Assembly (NCBI GenBank): GCA_030737835.1
Contig: CM060849.1
Span: forward strand, 21,746,074-21,810,073
Direction: 5' to 3'
DNA length: 64,000 nt
From: Acorus gramineus
Taxonomy: Eukaryota; Streptophyta; Magnoliopsida; Acorales; Acoraceae
The position numbers were made by a program, and so were the translations under genes. The notes under the pieces were generated by a model that saw only the letters and a list, made by a program, of their open reading frames with translations, did no database searches and was not told where the DNA came from. How positions within the stretch are numbered: the first letter of the stretch is position 1; each line of letters begins with the position of its first letter. Of this stretch, positions 48,826-58,817 are shown one piece after another.

Positions 48826-48964
48826 TTAATAAATGATCCGACTCGGCGCGCGCATATCTTTGACTCCCCCGCCTGATCAACTGGTCAACTGTCTCTCTCC
48901 CCCTCTCTTCATCTCCCCCTGTTATGGCCAAAATTCAACGAACAATCACTCCCCACTCCGATCC

Positions 48965-50875
48965 ATGGACGACTCAACCTCAGAAGACGAAACCCAGGTC
49001 CTAGTCGTCGGAGACAGATCTCCCCCCTCCTCCACTGTCGATGATCGCCGCCGCGGCTGCCTCGACATCCTCAACCAGCCGATCCAATGGCTTCGGATGC
49101 TCTGCAAGGAGCTCAACCCGAGCTTCGTCGTGGGCGTCGTCCTCGTCTATGGCCTCGGCCAGGGTTTCGCCGGGTCCTTCTTCCGGGTCGTCTCCGACTA
49201 CTACTGGAAGGACGTTCAGAAGCTCCAGCCGTCGGCGGTCCAGATGTTCATGGGTTTCTATTACATCCCCTGGATCATGAAACCCATCTGGGGCCTCCTC
49301 ACCGATGTATTCCCTATGTACGGCTACCGCCGCCGTCCCTACTTCATCATCTCCGGTACTCTCAATAATTTGTGATTTGGGTTGTTCAAATGTTGTGATT
49401 TTTTCAATTGGGTTGTTAAAAAATTGGGGTTTTTTTCGATTGGGTTGTTAAAAATTTGTGATTTTTGAGATTTCATATGCCGATACTCTGATTATTTTCA
49501 ATCGAGTTATTCAAAATTTGTGATCTTTTCAATTTGGTTATTAAAATTTTGTGATTTTGCCATTAGGGTTGTTAAAAATCGTGACTTTGTCAATTGGGTG
49601 GTTGTTTTTGGGCGAAAATTTCATGTGGGTCGGTGTTGTTCTTTCTAGGGGTGGTGGGGACGGTGGCGGCTTTGGTGTTGGCGACGCACGGGGGGCTTAC
49701 GGTGGCGGCGGCGCTGGTGTGCATGGTGGGGATGACGGGGGCGATGGCGGTGGCGGACGTGACGATCGACGCCTGCGTGGCCGCCAACAGCGTGGAGAAG
49801 CCGGCGCTCGCGGCTGACATGCAGAGCCTCTGCATGTTCTCCTCCTCCGCGGGCGCCCTCGCCGGGTACTCCTCCAGCGGCCTCCTCGTCCGCCTCCTCG
49901 GCGCGCAGGTTAGGCGCGCAAGCCATGCCAGACACCTCCCTTTGGTCCACATTGGGCCCCTGATCAATCTTTTCATTGCAGGGTGCGCTGGGGGTGATTG
50001 CCTTGGCCGCGTCGGTGTGGATCGCTCTCGGGTTCTTGATCTACGAGGCGAGACCGGTACGCTATCGTGAGAAGGCGAAGGTGATGGAGAAGGTGGGAGG
50101 AGCACTGAAGGGAATGGCGAGGACCATCAAGCGTGGCAGGGTGTGGAAACCGTCGCTGTACATATACCTCTCCCTGGCCCTCAGCATCAGCACCCATGAA
50201 GGCCAGTTCTACTGGTACACCGACCCGAAAGCCGGTCCCGCATTCTCTCAGGAGTTCGTTGGGATGATCTACGCCATCGGAGCGTTGGCCTCCATCTTGG
50301 GCGTCTTGATATACCACAAGCTCCTCAAGGACTACCCATTCCGCACCCTCCTCTTCTCCGCGCAGCTCGTCTACGGGCTCTCCGGGATGCTTGACCTTGT
50401 GTTCGTTCTGCGATGGAACCTGAGACTTGGCCTTCCCGACTCGTTCTTCGTGGTGTTCGAGCAGTGCGCCTCCCACATTGTCTCAAGAATCCGGTGGATG
50501 CCGATGATGGTCCTCAGCGCGAAGCTCTGCCCACCTGGGATCGAGGGGATGTTCTTCGCGTTGTTGATGTGCATTGATAGCCTTGGCGGGTTGTCGGCTA
50601 AGTTTGGCGGTGGGTTGGCGCTCCATTGGTTTCATGTCACCAGGACCGATTTTAGGAATCTTTGGTTGGTTGTGCTTGTGAGGAATCTGTTGAGGATCGC
50701 GACGTTGGGGCTTGTTTTTCTGGTGCCAATGTCGGATCCGTCGGATGTATTGCTTCCCAGTGATTTGTTGGTGAAGGCAGAGAAGGAGGATTCGATGGAC
50801 GAGGAAGGTTTGCAGCTCACGCAGACGAAGGGGAGAGAAGCAGTGTATGTGCAACCTGAGCTTCATGAGATCTAA
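48965..50875 (+). CDS. Folate-biopterin transporter family (BT1/MFS) carrier
   Basis: Multi-pass membrane carrier of the plant folate-biopterin transporter family; substrate and membrane are not shown by sequence. Three exons join in phase: 48965-49355, 49649-49908 and 49982-50875, giving 514 residues. The soluble N-terminus starts MDDSTSEDETQVLVVGDRSP. Family motifs include NPSFVVGVVLVYGLGQGFAG, DYYWKDVQKLQPSAVQMFMG, YYIPWIMKPIWGLLTDVFP, GYRRRPYFIISG, ADVTIDACVAANSVEKPALA, DMQSLCMFSSSAGALAGYSS, STHEGQFYWYTDPKAGPAFS, SRIRWMPMMVLSAKLCPPGI and EGMFFALLMCIDSLGG. About twelve hydrophobic stretches can be picked out. The frame is open upstream to an ATG at 48833, which would add 44 residues; the conserved acidic start at 48965 is preferred. 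Codons are strongly GC-rich. It resembles At5g10820 as remembered. Confidence 0.94.
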
Positions 50876-51769
50876 GAACACTTCACTTAAGAAATCTGTT
50901 TCTGTTCAGAATTGTATAACAGGATAAGTGAATGCGAGAAGGGGAAAATAAAGCTTCTCAAGTGGGTTCAACACTTAAACCAGGTATGAATCATTCTTTA
51001 ATTCAGAGATATGAAAGTTATAGTGAAGAGATGTATAATTTATTTCTGTCATTGCTAATACTGATTATATTATTAGATGATCACACTTAAATTATTTCCA
51101 ACATACATGAAAATTATGTTATGTATGTTAGTGCTGCTAATAGATTAACTTTTTAATTGGTTGAGCTAATTTAATGTGCTCCTTAATATTCTAGTCTAAT
51201 TGCTTAAAAGTCGACCTTTAACTGTCATATTTTTCAGAGGTGTATGGCTTTTGATCTGTTATACTAACTCCAGTTTCCCCTTACAAAAACAAACTTTGTT
51301 CTCTGTACAAATAGTCGTTTGCATGCCATGTCATAACTGGCATCTGCCTAGCTGTATCTTTTGTTCATTGATCTAGAAACAAATCTACTATCAAGGAAGA
51401 GAAAGCAAGATCTTGTAGAACAGGATTTCGTTTTCGGTTGATAGGTAAGAGAGGTAACTGAACTAGATTTTTGAATGTTTGCAACAAATTTCGAAGCTCA
51501 GATAAATTTCTAGGAAAGTAAACATCAGTTGGCAACAAATTCAGATAATCTGATGTTACAATTAAAGATAAATTAACTCAAGCACGAGCCTGTAGAACAA
51601 AATCAATCATGTTATTATAAGCATTGACCAATATATCATAGGTATATATCATAGGTTTTTTTTCCTATGATTCAGATCTAGAATTTCCAAGTGAAAATCC
51701 CCAAATGAAGAGAGGGTATTCCTATCAACGCGTTATTTATTCTAAATAAATTTTAACATCATGGGCCAA
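50876..51769. other. FBT 3' UTR and flanking AT-rich DNA
   Basis: Follows the TAA stop of the FBT gene. The first 150 bp or so are likely 3' UTR. No ORF, RNA gene or structured repeat was recognised in the rest. Confidence 0.5.
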
Positions 51770-51773
51770 TTAA

Positions 51774-52774
51774 TACCACCCATCAACTCATCAATCCACC
51801 CCATATTAATTTTTGGGCAAGTCCAGGCTCATCACTTTAAAAGTTTATCCCACCAATTGACTTATCCCACCAATCAGTTTTTTTGTTACTTCTTAACCCA
51901 CCAATCCACCGTCATATATATTCATCACAATTCACTCCCTAATCTCACCACCCTCATTTTCCCCCCTGTTTACCCTCTCCCTCATTCTCTCTTGTCAGAG
52001 ACTATTGCCGACCTCTCCCAAGTTCATGGTGAACTTTGCCGTGTCCGAGCTCAGCACGAACAGGGGAGTGTACGCGAAGTGGAGAATGGTATTCTTTTAA
52101 AGAGGTTTGGGATGAAGATTAAGTTCACTAGTCCTGTTGGTGATGACAATAATGAGAGGAATAAATCTGATATATACATAAGTGAATCCATATTTTCTTA
52201 TGAAAGAGAATGGTCCAGGAGACAGAAAATGGACGGGGATTTTCATTAGGTGGTGGGGAGGGAAATTTTAAAAATCTGGGTTGGTACGACAAGTAGGGTT
52301 GGTGGGGTTAATGACTAAAAACCAAAACAAGGCATGTGTTTTTGTTTTTATTTTGGTTGGGGGGGTCAACTATTAGGCTGGTGGGTTTAGACCTACCCTT
52401 AATTTTTTTTTTGTGTAATTGAAACAGACCAGCCCCTCCACGGCACAATCAGCACCACTACCAACCACCTCCCAATCCCGTCAGCATCATAGTGCCGGCT
52501 TGGGAAAAATCACGTCATCCTCCTCCTCTCCCCCAACTCCATCAACTTCCCTGTCATCGTCCTCTTCGTCGGCGGTGAAATGGTGGGTTGAAGAGGGTGA
52601 GGTCGTTGAACTCGTTGCGGCAATGGAGTTAGCCAGGAACGTTTTGGGGGGAGTATGTGAGTTGTCTATTTGGGGTGGGTTAGGATGTGAAGCGGCGGGG
52701 TTGGTCTGTTTCAATTATATATAAAAAAAAAAAAATTAGTATGAGGGTGGATTGAAGAGTTGATAGGAGTGGTA
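51774..52774. mobile_element. TIR element, about 1.0 kb, flanked by TTAA
   Basis: The left terminus (taccacccatcaactcatca, then atccaccccatattaat) matches the reverse complement of the right terminus (taccactcctatcaactctt, then caatccaccctcatactaat) over about 42 bp with few differences. Both ends abut TTAA (51770-51773 and 52775-52778). No transposase is recognisable; the open frame at 51761-52249 starts in the left flank and has no known domain. The TTAA could be a target-site duplication or part of a palindromic end. Confidence 0.65.
52398..52738. mobile_element. Nested inverted-repeat element inside the TTAA-flanked element
   Basis: The left side has 'aattttttttttgtgtaattg' (about 52398) followed by 'aaacagaccagcccc'. 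The right side has the inverted 'ggttggtctgtttcaatt' (about 52698) followed by a poly-A tract ending AATT. The interior is GC-richer. Either this is a second insertion or the large element has a compound structure. Confidence 0.5.
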
Positions 52775-53139
52775 TTAAATCGGGTCAGTTTGATATTCTC
52801 TTTATGTCAGAACAATTAGATAAATGATGTTTAAAATCCTTCATTCCTGCGATCATTTCTGGTCATCTCATATAATAATTTCTGCAATCTTCATTAATCC
52901 CATTGATTCTATCAAAATTGAATTACTAAGGATGAGGAATTATCATTATCAGAGTTACTAAACTCATTATAAGTAAATCGCTGCACAGGATCAGAGTTTC
53001 CCATGCATGTGAGTGCAATATCTCAGGGTGAGGAGGATGATTTTTGGCGGACAGCTGTTTTAAAGTTGGCATTTTGAACTTGGAAACCCACATCTGCTAC
53101 ATCCAAGGAGACAGACTTAACAACCTCCACAGAGCTGCT

Positions 53140-53162
53140 AATTTTTTTTTTTTTTTTTTTTT
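53140..53162. repeat. Poly-T tract
   Basis: Run of about twenty T's in otherwise unremarkable intergenic DNA. Confidence 0.8.
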
Positions 53163-53239
53163 GGATGACATTAATAGACGAAAAAGCTAACTGCAGTATA
53201 AGAAAAAGGGCATTCAATGATTAACATTTCGAGCATCTA

Positions 53240-53340
53240 CCTAACCTTCTCTTGGTGAGTTGATAGAGGTAAGCCCTCTTTAGTGGAAGGAGACTTGAAT
53301 TCGAGTCTTGCCGTTTAGAGGATTTGATCAAGAAAAAAAA
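53240..53340 (+). mobile_element. tRNA-derived SINE-like element
   Basis: 'ggtgagttgatagaggtaag' (A-box-like) is followed 32 bp later by 'gacttgaattcgagtcttgcc' with a B-box-like core, then a short body and an A-rich tail (about 53331). Block order matches 34045-34135 and 26440-26525. Confidence 0.45.
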
Positions 53341-53747
53341 AACTTACAAAAAAATAATAATAATTGAGCAACTCACTTCAAACTAGGATATGGTTACAGT
53401 CAAGAATACATGTTAATATAAATATAGTTTTTTGTTACTGTTATATTTGTTTGTCACAATATTCTATTTTTGTGATAATCTCTTTAAATGTCCATTATCT
53501 AAATAACTGTACAATTTTAAAAAATCATGAATGATATTTATTAGGTGATGGTCATTATTGAAATGTTACCTAAATAGTAGTAGTCACGACAAGCAACTTA
53601 AAATTCACAAATAGTATTGATGAGATGTTGGACACTATTAGAATGTCACCATAAACGCAATTCAAAAGTAAAATAGATTGCCATATTAGTATCCCTTTAA
53701 TTGTAATTCATATCCAATTAAACTGATTAACTCAACAGAGATTTCCA

Positions 53748-54600
53748 CATCTCGCCATCATTACATGTATCGATAATAATTCCATGTATACTAGTATGAA
53801 AATTTTCATATCAGTTGTAGAGGTATATAGCACGATCCGTTAGTGAACCGGTGCTAACGGGCGGGGCCGTGCCGTGTTGACCGGTTACTTGTAGAGGTCC
53901 ATTGATGGAAGGCCAGCTCAGCATGGCTCTTTGTGCTCGCCTGACGGGCTCACGGACCTTGCCGTGCTAGATCGCCGGGGCTATCAGGCTGGGCCCATTT
54001 TTGGACCTATGGGCCGGCCCATAAAATGACCCATTTTATTTTTAAAAATAATTATTTTTAAAAATTTAATAGTTAATTGTTTTATACTTAAATATTTAAT
54101 TGTTAAAATTTGATTAACACAATAGTTTCTTTAAATTTAAGTTAGAATTAGAAAATTTAAATTGTTAGTATTAATTTTTTAAGTTAAAACTTGAATAAAT
54201 TGAAGATAAAAGTTTTAGAAAAATATTAAAAAATATATAATCCTATATGGAAACACGTAACATTTACAAAAGAATACAAATATTTCTTTGATTGAATATT
54301 AAATTCCTTGAATACATGTACATTAATTAATTGAATAAATAATAATAATACATTGACTAATAAAAATACATTGGTCGGGCTAACAGGCCTAATGGGCTAG
54401 TGGGTATGACGGGCCGTGTCGAAATCGGCACAGTGTACTGTTAGAGGTGTAACCACTCCTTTAACGGGCCACACCGTGTTGGTCCGTCCCGTTTTACACC
54501 TCTATCAGTATATATTGATGAGATTTTCATCAATACGTGTGTAGATGAATGACACGTGTCTATCAAAGTGTATTAACGAGAATTCTATGAATGATTTTTT
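53748..54600. repeat. Older dispersed repeat interrupted by an hAT-like insertion
   Basis: Bases 53748-53817 and 54505-54600 together match the uninterrupted sequence at about 56090-56240: 'ttccatgtat', 'tatgaaaattt', then 'gacacgtgtctat.aaagtgtatta' appear in the same order. The element at 53818-54504 therefore sits inside it. Confidence 0.75.
53818..54504. mobile_element. hAT-like non-autonomous element, 687 bp
   Basis: Ends are tagaggtatatagcacg (left) and tagaggtgtaaaacggg (right, reverse-complemented), followed by subterminal GC-rich segments with repeated cgggcc/ggcccg motifs on both sides and an AT-rich middle. The TAGRGGTGTA...CGGG terminus is typical of plant hAT non-autonomous elements. 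Flanks are tcagttg (left) and tcagtata (right), a decayed 8-bp duplication. No ORF. Confidence 0.7.
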
Positions 54601-54605
54601 AGTGG

Positions 54606-54760
54606 CTTTTTTGCATGTATATAATTCAAAAATATGCTATTTATTTTTATAGCACTCAAATAATCTATTTATTTTTATACCATTAAAATATTTAAAAATT
54701 ATGCATATTTAGTATTCTAGTTATCTTTCATCTAAATTTCGATTAAAACTATTAAAGTCT
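54606..54760. repeat. Dispersed repeat, copy 1 (pairs with 57617-57760)
   Basis: Contains 'tttttgcatgtata', 'tatttatttttata.ca', 'ataccattaaaatatt' and 'aaaattatg.at' in the same order as at 57617-57760. Non-coding; family unknown. Confidence 0.6.
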
Positions 54761-56089
54761 TAGGGAAATGACCAAAGTTCTATTATTTTTTTATTTTGCA
54801 TATTTTACTTTCCAAATACAATATTTATTATAAAAATAAAAAAAATATTAATTTTAACATGAAAATGATAAATTTCATCTAAAATCCAAAATCATAAAAA
54901 TCATTCATTAGCAAAGATAAAGTAATATGATAATTATTAATATTTACATTAGTAGAAATGAAATAAAATTATTTTGAGAACAACTAATCATATATCCATT
55001 GGCAGACCCAAGAAAGAGCCAGTGGGGGTGGTGGCATGCAATTAGTCAATTAGTAATTTTGAATTAAAACCTTTAACCCTTTACCATGTATACAATTGTC
55101 TATGTCTAGATAAAATAATAGATATGATATCAAGTATATCTTTATTGTGTTGGATAATGTCAAGTATAACTCATTTTTCAGCCTTAATTATAATTTATAC
55201 ATGTTTTGAATTTTTTAAAAATAATATATATCATCTAATGAGATACATACTTTAATGAAAAATGAAGCATATGCTCTAATGAATTGCATTGATGCATTTA
55301 TAGAAAATATGAAATTTTTTATCCATGTATATATCTCGTTAATGTGAGTATATGCTTTGATGATTTTCTATTAATGCACATAGAAAAAAATGTGTGTAAC
55401 CTATTGTGTTATTAAACTTTTAAAACTTTGTTACACATTATCTTTTTCAACTTCAATTCTAATCACATATATTTCGTTAACATCATATGTTAATATTAAT
55501 GAGATATATGTCTCTTTAGAAATGTTTCACGTTTTTTAAAAATCATATACCTCATTAGATGGAGTATAATATTTTTAAAAAATTCAAAGCACCTGTAGAT
55601 TGTAATTGGGATTGGAAAAAAGATCGTACATAACATTATCTTTTATGTTTATTTATTAGTGATAGCCCCTACTAGAAAAAAAATCATGGGTCAGCTACTG
55701 CATATATATATATATATAATGATATATTTTTTTTTAATAAAAAAACCTAGGTCTTGATTAGAAGAAAATGAAAGAAGGGGTAAGGTTGAATGAATCACGG
55801 TTGATTTGAAAAGAACAAGAGATTAATTAAGTTATTATGTTTAATGATTTATATTATATGACAAATATTATGTTAAAGTTATTTTTGTCACTTTTACTCT
55901 TTTTTTTTGTAAAGAACTAACTGTAGTTAAGTTTGATTTTGATTAAAAAAGATAATAAATGGGCACATTTTTTCATTAAAAAATATTTGTGGTGGTATAG
56001 GAATAAAAAAACATATTTTTTTTATGGTATACACGGGAAAAAAAATCCTTTTTTAATTAATGAAAATTTTCAACTTTTTGATGGACATG
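54761..56089. other. AT-rich intergenic DNA
   Basis: No gene recognised. Short A/T tracts and a TATATA run near 55702-55718 are present. The ORF at 55933-56133 is AT-driven and overlaps the repeat at 56090. Confidence 0.5.
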
Positions 56090-56330
56090 TGTCATCCATC
56101 AAAACATGTACAGATGGAAATTCCATGTATTGATATGAAAATTTTTATACCAGTAAGTACTAATGAAATTATCATCCGTACATGTCTAGATGAAAGACAC
56201 GTGTCTATTAAAGTGTATTAATAAAAATTCTATCAATAATTTGTTTTATTAATAAAAAAACTTTAATTTTTTAATGAACATGTGTCATTGATCAAAACAT
56301 GTATCAATAGCATTTCTATCAGCACATACC
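56090..56330. repeat. Dispersed repeat, uninterrupted copy
   Basis: An uninterrupted counterpart of the repeat split at 53748-54600. A partial third block, 'aacatgtgtcattgatcaaa' (about 56277), follows it directly. Confidence 0.65.
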
Positions 56331-57616
56331 TATATGAAAAATTTTGCGGTCCTCATCCATATCTAACCCAACTTCCAGGTCGGCCGTCCGTTGATCTCCA
56401 CTTCAAGAGGATCAGAGTAGCCCTCCAGGTCATCATCCCCTTCTTCATATTTTATTTTATTAATTTTTAGTTCACTGTATATGTGGAAAATAGTGTCTCA
56501 ATGAGTGCTCATTACAATAAAACTGACATATGGTGGCACTTTATTTGTGGCAATATTATTCAAATAAAACTGCCTTTATAGGATATATAGTGACATTTTT
56601 TTAATATAGCAACAAGTTTAACATAAAGTGACTTTTTTAAACAATTTTAATATAGCAACAATATAGTTTAAAAAAACTAAAAAAGTGACTTTTTAAAACA
56701 AAAATAAACATAGCAACAAATTTAACAAGTGCCACAACTAATGCCATCAAAGCAACACAATTAACATAAAGAGGCAATGAAAGCTTTTATTTTTGCCACC
56801 ATAGAAAATATTTTAACTTCTGTATATCACTCACCCTATTTTTTCTCCACCAAAAAAAATCCCACACCCCTTATAATGGAAAAATATCCCACAACCCACC
56901 CAAAAAAATAACTGTGCCGGATATCTCTCCTAGGATCACTCTTACACAAAGTTAACATAAAAATTTGATCTGATGCACTCTCTATGCATTTTTTAACCAT
57001 TGTTTAACAGGAAAATTAATTAACATTTGAAGACTAACAACGATTGATGATGTAATATGAAATCCTAATATTTTATTATAAATTAACAAATAAGTGAGAT
57101 TCTCAAAATTATTGGGGGCACTCTCTTGAATGATGGATAGTGTGAAGTTGTGGTCATGAAAATTAATGAGGCGACATGAAATATTTAAACAATCATGGAA
57201 TAAGCATTCTGGATCAGTGTATCTATCATACTTCCTTTTGTTTATGCCCCACATTAACATGCATTTCTTTATCTTTATTGTTGTTAATTAATTAGGTCTC
57301 AACTAGCTAATTGAAAATATATCACTGTGTGCTCCACCTTTCAGTTGAGAATGATTGGATATATAAGTGGCTTGGGTGAAGCATACGTAAGTGATTCTCT
57401 CACCATACACAGACAATTCAATGAAACAACAATGACAAACGAATTCCAAATAATTTTCTGTGGGAGAGGAGCAAATAAACAGATGTAGCATTCTTAGCTT
57501 GATTGTAAGATCAAGTCTCTCTGATAAAAAAAAAAAAAAAACAAAAGATGTTTATTGATCGAGTGAGAGTTAATATACATTTTATTATTATTTTAGAGTA
57601 TATTTTAATTTTGGGT
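56331..57616. other. Intergenic DNA without recognisable gene
   Basis: AT-rich. The stretch 56520-56780 has several 'atagcaaca' / 'agtgac.ttt' strings, possibly a decayed repeat. Poly-A near 57526. The short open frames here lack any domain. Confidence 0.45.
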
Positions 57617-57760
57617 TTCTTGCATGCATACCATTGAAAATATATTATTTATTTTTATACCATCACAAATAGTCTATTTACTTTTATACCATTAAAATAT
57701 TAAAAAATTATGTATTTGTACCATCCTAGTTAAGTTTCGTCAAATTTTCTACTAGCCCTG
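57617..57760. repeat. Dispersed repeat, copy 2 (pairs with 54606-54760)
   Basis: Starts 'tttcttgcatgcataccat' and runs colinear with copy 1 through 'ttataccattaaaatattaa' and 'ctagttaagtttcgtc'. Copies are about 3 kb apart in direct orientation. Confidence 0.6.
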
Positions 57761-58296
57761 TTACAGTAACGGAGACAAAAAGAAAATTAGTATAAATTTT
57801 TTTAATTGTATAGAAAAGATAGGATAATCTAATCATCCAAACTAAATAAATACCCTCTAACAATAGTATGTTTGGCAGATAAATATGAGATATATCCAAA
57901 TCATTGAATTTGTACAAACATTCAGCAAAAATTTAGAATACTTCATAACTATGATTTGGATAATGTTAGGGTGAACTTGTGCTAGAGATCCCACATATGG
58001 TTAAATACCAAATAGTCTCATTTGGGATCCTATACACTATCTCATCGTTATTTCTATATAAATACAATCACAATGGCATACCAATTATAGAGAGGGGACA
58101 ATTATAATTTTGACAGTGGTAGCTTATTATAGCATACTATATGCCATATATAGCTTGACAAAAGTTTAGACCTAATCATATAATTTTTTTTGCTTTTCGT
58201 GTTATATATTTAAGGAGGAGTGTATTCCATATTTGGGAGAGGGAGTTGCAACAACACCAGCTCCACTATTTTTGCCTTTTTATATGCTTTTGTTTT

Positions 58297-58817
58297 AAGG
58301 GACAAATTCATACAATCCCCTGAAATCTGACTGAAACCCATATAACTCCCTCAAAACACCTAATAAATCCAAATAAACCCCTGAATAAAATTTTCATTAA
58401 TAGATGATGAATATTTTACAAATATTTCCCTTGATTAATCCTAATTGAAGACATAACATATTAAAAAATTATTACAATGTGTTAAAAATGTGAAAAATCC
58501 TATGAAAATGACAATTTTACTCTCTCTGGATATATTATAAAACCCTATCCGGAAGAGTAAAATTGTTATTTATAGAAGATTTTTCATATTTTTAACACAT
58601 TATAGGGTTTTTTTTTTTATACTGTGTTTTTTACCTGAGTTAACCAAGCATAATATTCACAAAATATTCATCATCGGTAAACATAAATTTTATTCAGGGC
58701 GTTATTTGGATTTACTAGGTGTGTTAAAGGGATTACATGGATTTTAAGAAAAATAAAAAAGTTATATGGATTTCTCAATCAGTCTATAGGGGGTTATATA
58801 GATTTTTTCTTTGTTTA
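58297..58817. mobile_element. Foldback MITE, copy 2 of the three-copy family, about 520 bp
   Basis: The left arm ('acccatataactccct', 'aaatccaaataaacccctg', 'agatgatgaatatttt') is mirrored in the right arm ('tattcatcatc', 'ttatttggatttacta', 'gttatatggattt'). The centre 'attacaatgtgttaaaaatg' pairs with 'tttttaacacattatagg'. No ORF; the 58737-58919 frame is a by-product. Confidence 0.75.

Noticed and set aside
49590-50476. Minus-strand open frames of 171 and 167 codons
   Set aside because: Antisense to FBT exons 2-3, with low-complexity Pro/Ser/Arg composition; GC-driven shadows.
51761-52249. 162-codon plus-strand open frame
   Set aside because: Begins in the flank of a TIR element and runs through its terminal repeat; no signal, domain or codon bias.
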